Shown here piece after piece: positions 54,041 to 62,364 of a DNA stretch of 64,000 nt (within the stretch, counting starts at the first letter, position 1; each line of letters begins with the position of its first letter). The notes under the pieces were generated by a model that saw nothing but the letters and a program-made list of their open reading frames with translations, was not told the origin of the DNA and searched no databases. Made by a program: the position numbers and the translations under genes. The DNA is from Alphaproteobacteria bacterium (GTDB lineage: Bacteria; Pseudomonadota; Alphaproteobacteria; Rickettsiales; SXRF01), in the NCBI GenBank assembly GCA_025360605.1, contig JANYBV010000028.1, positions 1 through 64,000 of the forward strand, given 5' to 3'.

Positions 54041-54583
54041 TTAGCACACAGTGGAATGAGGAGACTGTGCAACCTTCCTGCCGTTGAGCCAATTGTTGAT
54101 CTCGTCAATCTCGGGGCGGGTGCTGTTGACTAGCACCGAATGCCTACCGCCACATATATGCCCACCGGCATTAATTTCATACTCAAGGCCAATGATAAAT
54201 GTTTTGACCGCACGGCGTGTATCGACATCTACATCCGCCTCAAATGCCATCGCTGCAATGAGCCTTGCTCCGGCCAGTTCGGCGCGTAACTTGCCATTAA
54301 ATTCTTTGCTTCCCATCAATTTGCGATAGGTCTTTAGGAGGTCTTCGACCGCCATGTGTCCATCTTCAGTTTTAGGGGTCTGGGTTAGTAACTGATATTC
54401 AATCCTGTCGATAAGCGGTTTCTTTCCGTCGGTTCTTGGATGTTCGGGGATGGATCTGTCAATGATGTTGAGTGCAGGCAGGGTGTCGCAGCTCGTAGTT
54501 TGTTCCCCAAACAATCGCTGAAGGGCGCGTGATGTTGCTTCCGGAGATATGCCAGACTGGCTATGTATACGTCTTTTATTCAT
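54041..54583 (-). CDS. Unknown protein (180 aa) between icd and alaS
   Basis: I do not recognise this protein. It is hydrophilic and mostly helical, with a middle segment GKLRAELAGARLIAAMAFEADVD, a C-terminal GGRHSVLVNSTRPEIDEINNW and a cysteine at the end. No signal peptide or membrane helix is seen. The start at 54583 follows a leader containing a perfect 15-bp tandem repeat. It could be regulated separately from both neighbours. Confidence 0.65.
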   Translation of the reverse strand: MNKRRIHSQSGISPEATSRALQRLFGEQTTSCDTLPALNIIDRSIPEHPRTDGKKPLIDRIEYQLLTQTPKTEDGHMAVEDLLKTYRKLMGSKEFNGKLRAELAGARLIAAMAFEADVDVDTRRAVKTFIIGLEYEINAGGHICGGRHSVLVNSTRPEIDEINNWLNGRKVAQSPHSTVC

Positions 54584-54606
54584 TCCAACGCCTTGCAGAA
54601 ACGCAA

Positions 54607-54636
54607 CCTGAAAGCCTTATTCCTGAAAGCCTTATT
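54607..54636. repeat. Perfect 15-bp tandem duplication upstream of the 180-aa gene
   Basis: CCTGAAAGCCTTATT occurs twice head-to-tail (54607-54621, 54622-54636), about 24 bp before the ATG at 54583. On the coding strand each copy contains AATAAGG. It may be a duplicated operator or slippage. Confidence 0.6.
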
Positions 54637-54685
54637 GTAGTTAATTTACATTACTTATTGGTTAGTTCGTCCAAGTGGCAGAATG

Positions 54686-57445
54686 TCAGGCTACTTTGGC
54701 CCTGATCAGGGCGATGGCTGATTCCAGCTTACCTGCATCCGGTCCGCCGCCTTGGGCCATTTCCGGACGGCCGCCGCCACCTTTGCCGCCCAGCTCGGCA
54801 ACAGCTGCCTGAACAAGGGTTACGGCGCTAATGGTGTCACATAACGGTTTGGACACCGCAACGGCGACTGAGGCTTTGCCCTCGACATTGGTACCCACCG
54901 CCACGACTTGGGCGAGTTTGGTATAGCCTTCGATAAGCGAGCGCAATTCCTTCGGGTCCAGCCCGTCAAACACCTTGCCGATGAAACCGATGTTGCCGAT
55001 CATTTCGGGTTTCACTTCACCGCCGCTGCTGAGCGCAGCTTGTTTTTTCAGTTCCGCCAGTTCTTTGCCAAGGTTTTTATTGTCCGTTTGCAGTGCCTCA
55101 ATAGCGTTTGCACGTGCTGACGATTGCTCCTGATACAGAGCAAATATTTTACCGGCTTCCGTGGTTTTCATAATAGAGGGTGACATGAACGCGGGCAGGG
55201 CGGGGGCGGTTTTTTTCAGTTCGGCAGATAGCTTGTTGCGTTCTTCCTGCAATTTTTGCAGCTGCTCGGATTGTTTTTCCAGCTCCTGTACAAAATAGCT
55301 GCGTACACCTTCGCCAGTCACTGCCGTAATACGGCGTACACCCGAAGCCACCGAGCCTTCCGATACAATCTTGAACAGGCCGATGTCGCCCGTATTGCGT
55401 ACATGTGTGCCGCCGCAGAGTTCCACCGAGTAGGTTTTGTTGTTTTCAACACCCATGGACAGCACGCGCACCTTATCACCATATTTCTCACCGAACAGCG
55501 CCATAGCTCCGGCGTTGATGGCCTCTTCCTGTCCCATTACTTTGGTATCAACAGGAGTTTTCCGTGTAATCACTTCATTGACCTTCTGCTCAATGCCCGC
55601 AATTTCATCAGGCGATACGGCTTTGGGGTTACTGAAGTCGAAGCGCAGGCCTTCGGGTTCTACCAGTGAGCCTTTCTGGGCGACATGATCACCCAGCGCA
55701 TCGCGCAGGGCTTTGTGCAGCAAGTGGGTTGCCGAGTGGTTCGCGCGGGTGGCATTGCGAATGGTTGTATCAATCTTCGCATAGATATCATCGCCTACGT
55801 TCAGGTCGAATGACAATTTGGCCTTGTGCACATGCAGTTCATCGACAGGTTTTTGCGTATCACTGATGTCGGCAACCACCATTCCATTGCGTTCAAAACA
55901 TCCGCTATCGCCTACCTGACCACCGGATTCGCCGTAAAATGGTGTGGTGCTCAGCACGATAAATACATCGTCACCCGCTGAGGCGTTGGCAACCGACTCA
56001 TTGTTTTTAACAATGGCGAGTATTTGACTTTCGGTGGCATCCTGTTCATATCCGACGAAGCGGGTTGCGCCGACTTTTTCTTTGATCTCGAACCAGATTT
56101 TACCGACTGCAATGTCGCCAGAGCCTTTATGCGCAGCCCGCGCCATGTCGCGCTGGCCTTCCATGGCTTTTTCAAAACCATCGGTATCTACTTCCATGCC
56201 GCGTGCGCGTAGAATATCCTGCGTCAGGTCAAGCGGGAAGCCGTAAGTGTCGTAGAGTTTAAATGCCGCTTCCCCCGCCAGTTTCTGGCCTTTAGAAAGC
56301 TTTGCGCTATCTTCTTCCAATAACTTCAGCCCACGTTCCAGCGTCTGTTTAAATCGCTCTTCTTCTTGCTTTAAATTATCAATGATGCTGGCTTCAGCAC
56401 GTTTAAGTTCCGGATAGGCACCGCCCATTTCGGCAACTAAAGCAGGCACCAGATGGTACATCAGCGGGTCTTTGCACCCCAATTGGTGGGCATAGCGCAT
56501 GGCGCGGCGCATGATGCGGCGCAGCACATAGCCACGGCCTTCATTTGATGGAAGCACGCCGTCTGCAATCAAAAAGCAGCTTGAGCGAAGGTGATCGGCA
56601 AGCACCTTGTAAGGTGCGGATTCTTTCGCTGGCTGTGCGCCAAGTTTAGTCGCATTATCTTTGATGTTCGCTATCAGATTCTTAAATAAATCGATATCGT
56701 AATTGTCATGCACGCCCTGCATCACCGCAGCGATACGCTCCAGCCCCATGCCGGTATCAATCGACGGTTTGGGCAGTTCTACGCGCGTATCGGCATCCAC
56801 TTGTTCATATTGCATGAATACGAGATTCCAAATTTCAACAAAGCGCGCGTCAAAGCGGTCGGAGCCATCAGCGTTAAGTGCCCACTCGCCATTGCCGGCT
56901 TTTTCGCCGTGGTCATAAAAAATTTCGGAGCACGGGCCGCACGGGCCGGTATCGCCCATCGCCCAGAAATTATCCTTGGTCGGAATGCGTAAAATCTTGC
57001 TGTCATGGCAACCGGTGATGCGCTTCCATAAATTAAAGGCCTCGTCATCGGTGTGGTACACCGTGAAGCTGAGCTTGTCGGGATTGAGTCCGTAATCCTT
57101 GGTCAGTAATTTCCACGCATATTCTATGGCACCTTCTTTGAAATAATCGCCAAATGAGAAGTTGCCCAGCATTTCGAAGAAGGTGTGGTGGCGGGCCGTA
57201 TAGCCAACATTATCGAGATCATTATGTTTACCGCCTGCACGCACGCATTTTTGTGAGCTGGTCGCGCGGACATAGGGTAGCTTTTCCGCGCCGGTAAACA
57301 CGTTTTTAAACTGATTCATCCCTGCATTGGCAAACATCAGGGTCGGGTCGTTTAAAGGCACAAGGGGGCCTGATGGGCGCACTTCGTGGCCATTGTGCCC
57401 AAAAAACTCTAAAAATCGGGATCTTATACCGTTAACATTTTCCAT
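54686..57445 (-). CDS. alaS: Alanyl-tRNA synthetase
   Basis: AlaRS charges tRNA-Ala and edits mischarged Ser and Gly. The protein is about 919 residues, slightly longer than the common 875. It has the class II core (PTLMFANAGMNQFKN, HHTFFEMLGNFSFGDYFK, GLERIAAVMQG), the editing domain with zinc ligands in HSATHLLHKAL and SVELCGGTHVRNTG, and the C-Ala domain with GGKGGGRPEMAQGGG. ATG 57445 (MENVNGIRSRF) has GGTGAG upstream and is preferred over ATG 57463, which lies inside the terminator stem. Confidence 0.97.
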   Translation of the reverse strand: MENVNGIRSRFLEFFGHNGHEVRPSGPLVPLNDPTLMFANAGMNQFKNVFTGAEKLPYVRATSSQKCVRAGGKHNDLDNVGYTARHHTFFEMLGNFSFGDYFKEGAIEYAWKLLTKDYGLNPDKLSFTVYHTDDEAFNLWKRITGCHDSKILRIPTKDNFWAMGDTGPCGPCSEIFYDHGEKAGNGEWALNADGSDRFDARFVEIWNLVFMQYEQVDADTRVELPKPSIDTGMGLERIAAVMQGVHDNYDIDLFKNLIANIKDNATKLGAQPAKESAPYKVLADHLRSSCFLIADGVLPSNEGRGYVLRRIMRRAMRYAHQLGCKDPLMYHLVPALVAEMGGAYPELKRAEASIIDNLKQEEERFKQTLERGLKLLEEDSAKLSKGQKLAGEAAFKLYDTYGFPLDLTQDILRARGMEVDTDGFEKAMEGQRDMARAAHKGSGDIAVGKIWFEIKEKVGATRFVGYEQDATESQILAIVKNNESVANASAGDDVFIVLSTTPFYGESGGQVGDSGCFERNGMVVADISDTQKPVDELHVHKAKLSFDLNVGDDIYAKIDTTIRNATRANHSATHLLHKALRDALGDHVAQKGSLVEPEGLRFDFSNPKAVSPDEIAGIEQKVNEVITRKTPVDTKVMGQEEAINAGAMALFGEKYGDKVRVLSMGVENNKTYSVELCGGTHVRNTGDIGLFKIVSEGSVASGVRRITAVTGEGVRSYFVQELEKQSEQLQKLQEERNKLSAELKKTAPALPAFMSPSIMKTTEAGKIFALYQEQSSARANAIEALQTDNKNLGKELAELKKQAALSSGGEVKPEMIGNIGFIGKVFDGLDPKELRSLIEGYTKLAQVVAVGTNVEGKASVAVAVSKPLCDTISAVTLVQAAVAELGGKGGGGRPEMAQGGGPDAGKLESAIALIRAKVA

Positions 57446-57462
57446 AAGGCGCTCACCATACA

Positions 57463-57497
57463 AAAAAGCATGCGACTATGCAAGCCGCATGCTTTTT
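57463..57497. terminator. Rho-independent terminator between the periplasmic-protein gene and alaS
   Basis: AAAAAGCATGCG (57463-57474) pairs perfectly with CGCATGCTTTTT (57486-57497) over 12 bp with an 11-nt loop, flanked by A and T runs. Read on the minus strand it ends the transcript of the gene at 57520-57945 just before the alaS start. Confidence 0.85.
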
Positions 57498-57519
57498 ATA
57501 GGCTGAAAAAGACGGGCTC

Positions 57520-57945
57520 TTAGCGGGCTGCAGCCGGAACAGTGGTTGCAGGAGCCGTTGTTGTGGTTGTTGTAGCGGTAGCAGGTTTTGTTGCCGTAGT
57601 TGCAGCAGGTGTTGCTACTGTAGCTGCTTTAGCAGCTGCGGCCTTCGCGGCAGGTTTTGCTGCTGGGAGCGGCGCAGGCTTTTTAGGGGCCATGGTTATG
57701 CTGTTGGCGACGATTTTATTCTTGGTTACGATGTAATCCCCAGCCTTGATGGAGGCAGGAACTTCGGTTTTTTTATCGATAACGATATCAAAAATCTTTC
57801 TGTCACCAAAGCGCATGACGGTCACTTTTTTGTCCGTCACTTCCATTACTTTTCCGGCAACAGGGAATACAAATTTATCGTCAGCAAGCGCTGAAGTGGT
57901 TGATAATAAAGCAATAGCAGCGGTGGTCAAAATAAGTTTTTTCAT
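57520..57945 (-). CDS. Periplasmic protein with small beta domain and Ala/Thr tail
   Basis: The protein is about 141 residues: signal peptide (MKKLILTTAAIALLSTTSALA), then a domain of about 60 residues, FVFPVAGKVMEVTDKKVTVM, with regularly alternating strands (a DUF5666-like beta-barrel impression). A C-terminal low-complexity tail of about 60 residues of Ala, Thr, Lys and Pro follows. It is related in sequence to the protein at 58131-58421 (KVMEVTDKKVTV versus PVLELTDKKIVV; KTEVPASIKAG versus NTKIPADVKVG). Function unknown. Start ATG 57945 begins the signal peptide. Confidence 0.75.
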   Translation of the reverse strand: MKKLILTTAAIALLSTTSALADDKFVFPVAGKVMEVTDKKVTVMRFGDRKIFDIVIDKKTEVPASIKAGDYIVTKNKIVANSITMAPKKPAPLPAAKPAAKAAAAKAATVATPAATTATKPATATTTTTTAPATTVPAAAR

Positions 57946-58130
57946 GGCGGGCAACTCCTAAATGACTGTTATCGACTGATGAACCGAGTATTTTTTAAAC
58001 ACTATTACTCTGCTTTTATTATAAAAATACCGTTGCGGCAAGTGGCGCGTTGCGGCTAGAGCCCAATTTACAGGTTTTTGCCTAAAAACTGACGATGCGT
58101 TGTTTTTCCAACACACCACCGCCGAACAAG

Positions 58131-58421
58131 CTATTTTTTATCTTTTTTAGCCGCTTTATCGGATGCCTTCGGCGTTTTGTCGGTCACATCCACCGCTGTC
58201 ATGCTGTATTCGATGGTCACCTTGGAGCCCACTTTTACGTCAGCAGGGATTTTAGTGTTGGCATCGCGTGTGATTTCCCAGTTTTCTTTGCCTTTAGACA
58301 CCACAATTTTTTTATCGGTCAGTTCAAGCACCGGACCGGTCACCTGATAGGTATGCGGAGCGGCAAAGGTGGCGGTTGCAGAAAAAAGAACAGCAGTAGC
58401 AGCAAGCAGCATCGTCTTCAT
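58131..58421 (-). CDS. Periplasmic protein, paralogue of the 57520 gene
   Basis: The protein is about 96 residues: signal peptide (MKTMLLAATAVLFSATATFA), one beta domain HTYQVTGPVLELTDKKIVVS, and a short Lys/Asp-rich tail. The two paralogues share the domain but differ in tail (Ala/Thr-rich versus Lys-rich). The start is ATG 58421, or 58430 three codons earlier; upstream frame extensions to 58577 overlap the YciI gene and are rejected. It lies 176 bp from the paralogue on the same strand, suggesting a local duplication. Function unknown. Confidence 0.72.
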   Translation of the reverse strand: MKTMLLAATAVLFSATATFAAPHTYQVTGPVLELTDKKIVVSKGKENWEITRDANTKIPADVKVGSKVTIEYSMTAVDVTDKTPKASDKAAKKDKK

Positions 58422-58494
58422 AGGTTTCATCCATTCATGGGGTTGATAATAGCTAACCTTGTAACGCAAAAAAACTGCGCAGGCAATACGCTGT

Positions 58495-58788
58495 TTATTT
58501 CTCAAAAGACGGGGCGATCTTACATTCACTGACGGTGACATCGTCCCATACATCTTCGATAATATACGGCTCTTCATTCAGCCACTCTTCCAGCGCCTCG
58601 CGCGAAGGATAGTCTACCACCATCATGGAGCCGACCATTTTATCGCCATCCATGAGAGCTGCGCCGAAACGAGCATGCCCCGCTGCTTTGTTTTTTTCTA
58701 CCAGCTTCAGATGCGCGTCCCGCGCTGCCATACGGCGGGCGAGCGCTTCATCGTCTTCTGCATCATAAGCAACAATAAGAAATTGCAT
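58495..58788 (-). CDS. YciI-family protein
   Basis: The 97-residue protein has the small ferredoxin-like alpha/beta fold of the YCII group. It starts MQFLIVAYDAEDDEALARR with a conserved Asp/Arg/His helix (ARDAHLKLVEK), contains SMMVVDYPSREALEEWLNEEPY, and ends with VSECKIAPSF. A catalytic His/Asp pair is typical of the family, but the reaction is mostly unknown. It precedes the paralogous periplasmic genes on the same strand and follows the repeat downstream of recA. Confidence 0.8.
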   Translation of the reverse strand: MQFLIVAYDAEDDEALARRMAARDAHLKLVEKNKAAGHARFGAALMDGDKMVGSMMVVDYPSREALEEWLNEEPYIIEDVWDDVTVSECKIAPSFEK

Positions 58789-58809
58789 ATTTACCTATCC
58801 ATTAGTTCT

Positions 58810-58892
58810 AAAACGACGCGAAGCTGCCTTAAGTCGTTTTTGTCTTTATCTTCAAATCTAATCGCAAGCCGAAGGCTGAGATTGGATTTGAA
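58810..58892. repeat. Two-hairpin post-stop repeat, copy 1 (after recA)
   Basis: Read with recA on the minus strand, the repeat begins one base after the recA TAG. The first hairpin (58892-58851) pairs arms that begin TTCAAATC and end GATTTGAA. The second (58840-58810) pairs AAAACGAC with GTCGTTTT, giving a terminator-like T-run. It aligns along its whole length with a second copy at 60678-60763 after the cckA stop; they share AAGCTGC, CTTC and the AAATC hairpin arms. Confidence 0.6.
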
Positions 58893-58893
58893 T

Positions 58894-59928
58894 CTATGCG
58901 TCTTCGGTTTCTGCCGCTTCGACGGTTTCACCCTTGAGCACGGCTGTAATAGTACCGGCATTATCGCGGATTTTCTTTTCGATTTCCGCAGCGATTTTTG
59001 GGTTATCTTTCAAAAATTGCTTGGCATTTTCACGCCCCTGTCCAATGCGCTGGCTATTATAAGAGAACCACGAGCCGGATTTTTCGACGATGTTGGATTT
59101 TACGCCCAAATCAACCAACTCGCCGGTTTTGGAAATACCTTCGCCGTACATGATATCGAATTCCACCTGACGGAATGGCGGTGCCACCTTGTTTTTGACT
59201 ACCTTCACGCGCGTCTGGTTGCCCACTGCTTCTTCTTTTTCCTTGATGGAGCCGATGCGGCGGATGTCCAAGCGTACAGACGCATAGAACTTCAGCGCAT
59301 TACCACCGGTGGTAGTTTCAGGGTTGCCAAACATGACACCGATTTTCATGCGGATCTGGTTGATGAAGATGACGGTGCAGTTGGTGCGTGAGATGGATCC
59401 GGTGAGTTTGCGCAGCGCCTGACTCATCAGGCGTGCCTGCAAGCCCATGTGTGAATCGCCCATTTCGCCGTCAAGTTCAGCTTTAGGGACGAGTGCGGCC
59501 ACCGAGTCAATGACAACCACATCAATAGCGCCTGAGCGCACCAGTGTGTCGGCGATTTCAAGCGCCTGTTCACCGGTATCGGGCTGCGAGATCAGCAATT
59601 CATCAATATTCACGCCCAGCTTTTTTGCATAGACAGGGTCGAGGGCATGTTCGGCATCGACGAATGCGCAGATGCCACCTTTTTTCTGTGCTTCAGCAAC
59701 GATATGCAGGGTGAGGGTGGTTTTACCAGAGCTTTCCGGCCCAAAAATTTCAACGACACGTCCACGGGGGATGCCGCCAATGCCAAGAGCAAGGTCAAGG
59801 CCGAGCGAACCCGTGGAAATCGCATCTACGATTTCCATTTTGTTGTCACCCAGCTTCATTATCGAACCTTTACCGAAGTTTTTTTCGATCTGGCTGAGCG
59901 CAGTTTCGAGTGCTTTATTTTTATCCAT
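58894..59928 (-). CDS. recA: Recombinase RecA
   Basis: RecA carries out homologous recombination and SOS activation. The 344-residue length is normal. It shows the Walker A motif [63 protein letters not shown] and a short acidic C-terminus (VEAAETEDA). CAGGAG precedes the ATG. No clear alphaproteobacterial LexA box was recognised upstream. Its stop is followed at once by a two-hairpin repeat. Confidence 0.98.
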   Translation of the reverse strand: MDKNKALETALSQIEKNFGKGSIMKLGDNKMEIVDAISTGSLGLDLALGIGGIPRGRVVEIFGPESSGKTTLTLHIVAEAQKKGGICAFVDAEHALDPVYAKKLGVNIDELLISQPDTGEQALEIADTLVRSGAIDVVVIDSVAALVPKAELDGEMGDSHMGLQARLMSQALRKLTGSISRTNCTVIFINQIRMKIGVMFGNPETTTGGNALKFYASVRLDIRRIGSIKEKEEAVGNQTRVKVVKNKVAPPFRQVEFDIMYGEGISKTGELVDLGVKSNIVEKSGSWFSYNSQRIGQGRENAKQFLKDNPKIAAEIEKKIRDNAGTITAVLKGETVEAAETEDA

Positions 59929-59997
59929 GGCGTGCTCCTGATAAATGTAAATAAAAGTTTAACGATACTTTACACAGAATATCGGTGCATGCAATTA

Positions 59998-60654
59998 TTA
60001 ATGTGTACTCATTTCGTTTCGTTTTAGCAGAGCGCACACGAGCAGATACAACACCCATCCGTTGATGGTATGCCAGATGAAATGGGTGCCTGTGGGGATG
60101 ATGCTGCACAGCTGTATATCCAGCGAGCGGTAGAGAATGGAAACGGTGAACCAACTGGCGGCGCGTAACATCAAAGACGCGGAAATATGTTTGTGCTGAT
60201 AGAGGTACGCACCAATAATAAACAGCGCACCAAGGCACGGGAAGTAAGCCACCGAACCGTTGAACTGGAGTGATTCGGGCGCGTGCGGGGCAAGCACTCC
60301 GAACATGGTGAACGCCAGCAGAGAGCGGACGGCAAGAGTTTTATTCATTTCCACAAGGCGGCGCAGCGCCAGCCACAGATACATAAAGGTAAAAAGGGTA
60401 ATCGGCAGCACATCGCCTATCATTGTCAGGCCATTGGCAAACGTGTGAAACAACGTGCTTCCGCAGCCAATCAGCGCCAGCAGTATGATGAGGGCAACCA
60501 CTTGCGGGTCTTTGTGTCCGGCTTTTCGGTATTTACGGTAGAGGACAAAGGCGGCAATAAAGAACGATACATTGGAAATGGCATTGACAGGCTCATCAAA
60601 AAGGCCGGAGCCCGAGCGTTCACAGTAGCTATTGATAGGATCGAGCAATGACAT
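59998..60654 (-). CDS. Ceramidase-family (CREST) membrane protein
   Basis: The 218-residue protein has about seven membrane helices of the alkaline ceramidase/CREST superfamily. It shows NAISNVSFFIAAFVLYRKYR, the conserved Ser/His in GCGSTLFHTFANG, an aspartate in GDVLPITLF, and the late histidine pair in GTHFIWHTINGWVLY. These polar residues form the zinc hydrolase site in the family. Bacterial members are poorly characterised; sphingolipid substrates are not certain here. It lies between recA and the CckA-type kinase gene, all on the same strand. Confidence 0.82.
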   Translation of the reverse strand: MSLLDPINSYCERSGSGLFDEPVNAISNVSFFIAAFVLYRKYRKAGHKDPQVVALIILLALIGCGSTLFHTFANGLTMIGDVLPITLFTFMYLWLALRRLVEMNKTLAVRSLLAFTMFGVLAPHAPESLQFNGSVAYFPCLGALFIIGAYLYQHKHISASLMLRAASWFTVSILYRSLDIQLCSIIPTGTHFIWHTINGWVLYLLVCALLKRNEMSTH

Positions 60655-60677
60655 TGTACTTTTATAACCCTAAGTTT

Positions 60678-60763
60678 AAAAAAACAGTACAAAGCTGCGC
60701 TTCGAGCCATTTTTTTCCATATTCTTCCAAATCAAACCGTAGCGTAGTGAGATTTGATCTGAA
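60678..60763. repeat. Two-hairpin post-stop repeat, copy 2 (after cckA)
   Basis: This copy begins 5 bases after the cckA TAA on the minus strand. Hairpin 1 (60763-60725) has arms containing ATCAAA and TTTGAT. Hairpin 2 (60716-60678) pairs a 7-T run with a 7-A run around a GCTCGAAGCGCAGC core. The alignment with copy 1 (58810-58892) is clear along both hairpins and the spacer, including the shared AAGCTGC. Confidence 0.6.
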
Positions 60764-60768
60764 CATCA

Positions 60769-62364
60769 TTATCCAGTCACTTCTTTAATCTTGCTTGCCA
60801 GCTGTTTCAGCGTGAAAGGCTTGGCAAGGAAATTGAAGCTGCGTTCAGCACCGTAGTTATTAACAAACACGTCTTCTGCATAGCCGGAGATAAAAATAAC
60901 CTTCACGTTCGGATAAGAAGGAATGATTTTATCAATCATGGTGGGGCCATTCATTCCGGGCATAATAACGTCCGTGACGATAACTTCCACGTCCTTGCCG
61001 TGTTCAGCCATCAGGTTGATAGCTGTTTCACCACAATCGGCTTCTAAAATAGTGTAGCCCTTATTACGCAGGGCGCGGGCGGCAAAAATACGCACTGGTG
61101 TTTCATCTTCTACCAATAGAATGGTTCCCTTACCGGTCAGGTCAAGCGGAGTGCTTTTTTCAACTGATTCAATCTCGGCAACGGCTATTGCCACATCTTC
61201 TGCCAATACAGTCGGGAAGAAGAGGCTGAAGTTGGTTCCGCTTTCGCCGGATTCACCTTGTTTTTCCTTGCTGGACACGTACACATAACCGCCGGTTTGT
61301 TTGATAATGCCATACACAGTGGAAAGGCCAAGGCCGGTGCCGGATCCGACCGCTTTGGTGGAGAAAAATGGCTCAAAGATTTTCTGGACAATGTTCCTTG
61401 GAATGCCGCATCCGGTGTCAATCACCTCGACGAGAACATAATCGCCGTTAGGAATGGTGGTGTCTTCTTCAGCAGGCGCGATGAGGTCGCGGGGTAGGGG
61501 ATTGCTGCGATTAATGGTGGTGCGGCGGGTGGCGATGGTCAGTGCGCCGCCGGTTGGCATAGCGTCGCGGGCGTTTACAGCCAGATTGATCAGCACCTGT
61601 TCGAGCTGCCCCTGATCGGCGCGGACATGGCCGATATCACGGCCATGCGTCATTTTCAGTTCGATGTTTTCACCGATGAGGCGGCGGATCAGGTTCGAGA
61701 GTTCGGCCAGTACGTCGGTCAGGTCAAGAATTTTGGGTTGCAACGTCTGGCGGCGTGAGAAGGCAAGAAGCTGGCGCACAAGGTTGGCGGCGCGGTTGGC
61801 GTTTTGCTTGATCTGCATGATGTCGGCGAAGGACTGGTCGCCGGCGGGGTGGCGCATCAGCAGCAAATCGCAGAAGCCAATCATGGCGGTGAGCAGATTG
61901 TTAAAGTCATGGGCGACACCGCCTGCCAACTGGCCAACGGCCTGCATTTTCTGCGAATGGGCAAAGCGCAATTCAAGATTTTTTTCTTCCGTGATATCGA
62001 TCAGATGGACAACAAGATAGTTGCCTTCTTCACTGCTGCTCATCGGGCTGAAGTACGCCGAGACAATGACTTCCACACCGTTGGGAAGAATAAGTTCAAA
62101 TGACTGCGCATCCTGTGGAATCTGGCCGCTGCTGGCTTTTTTAAGCACGGCTTCAGCCTCTGTTTTTTTAGCTACAGCCAATAGTTCTGAAAATGAAACC
62201 GGCAGGCGGTTATACAGCGTTTGCTGCGTCAGCGAATGAAAGGCTACGTTACCTTGTACAATGTGGCCACTTTCGTCGAGCTTCACGATTGCGATGGGGG
62301 AATTTTCAATGAAATGGTCGAGCTTGTTGAAGGATTCTGTCACGGGAAGGGGCATGGCTACCAT
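60769..62364 (-). CDS. cckA: CckA-type hybrid histidine kinase, catalytic half
   Basis: The 531-residue protein has a PAS domain (about 10-125, HFIENSPIAIVKLDESG), the HisKA phospho-His152 in GQLAGGVAHDFNNLLTAMIGF (the CckA signature), the GHKL ATPase (NLAVNARDAMP, DTGCGIP, GTGLGLSTVYG) and a C-terminal receiver with Asp465 in VIVTDVIMPGMNGP. CckA is the master cell-cycle/motility kinase acting through ChpT and CtrA. It lacks membrane helices: these, with further PAS domains, are on the upstream overlapping frame. Its ATG 62364 overlaps the previous stop by seven bases (ATGGTAG). Confidence 0.85.
   Translation of the reverse strand: MVAMPLPVTESFNKLDHFIENSPIAIVKLDESGHIVQGNVAFHSLTQQTLYNRLPVSFSELLAVAKKTEAEAVLKKASSGQIPQDAQSFELILPNGVEVIVSAYFSPMSSSEEGNYLVVHLIDITEEKNLELRFAHSQKMQAVGQLAGGVAHDFNNLLTAMIGFCDLLLMRHPAGDQSFADIMQIKQNANRAANLVRQLLAFSRRQTLQPKILDLTDVLAELSNLIRRLIGENIELKMTHGRDIGHVRADQGQLEQVLINLAVNARDAMPTGGALTIATRRTTINRSNPLPRDLIAPAEEDTTIPNGDYVLVEVIDTGCGIPRNIVQKIFEPFFSTKAVGSGTGLGLSTVYGIIKQTGGYVYVSSKEKQGESGESGTNFSLFFPTVLAEDVAIAVAEIESVEKSTPLDLTGKGTILLVEDETPVRIFAARALRNKGYTILEADCGETAINLMAEHGKDVEVIVTDVIMPGMNGPTMIDKIIPSYPNVKVIFISGYAEDVFVNNYGAERSFNFLAKPFTLKQLASKIKEVTG

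Noticed and set aside
58020-58090. Possible terminator with AGTTTTT / AAAAACCT after the 58131 gene
   Set aside because: The stem lacks G/C pairs; too weak to list as a terminator.
58431-58577. N-terminal extension of the 58131 gene
   Set aside because: It overlaps the YciI gene in a different frame and is not part of the signal peptide; the start at 58421 or 58430 is preferred.
59929-59997. LexA (SOS) operator upstream of recA
   Set aside because: Neither the GTTC direct-repeat form nor the enterobacterial palindrome could be found; only loose AAAGT/ACTTT symmetry is present.
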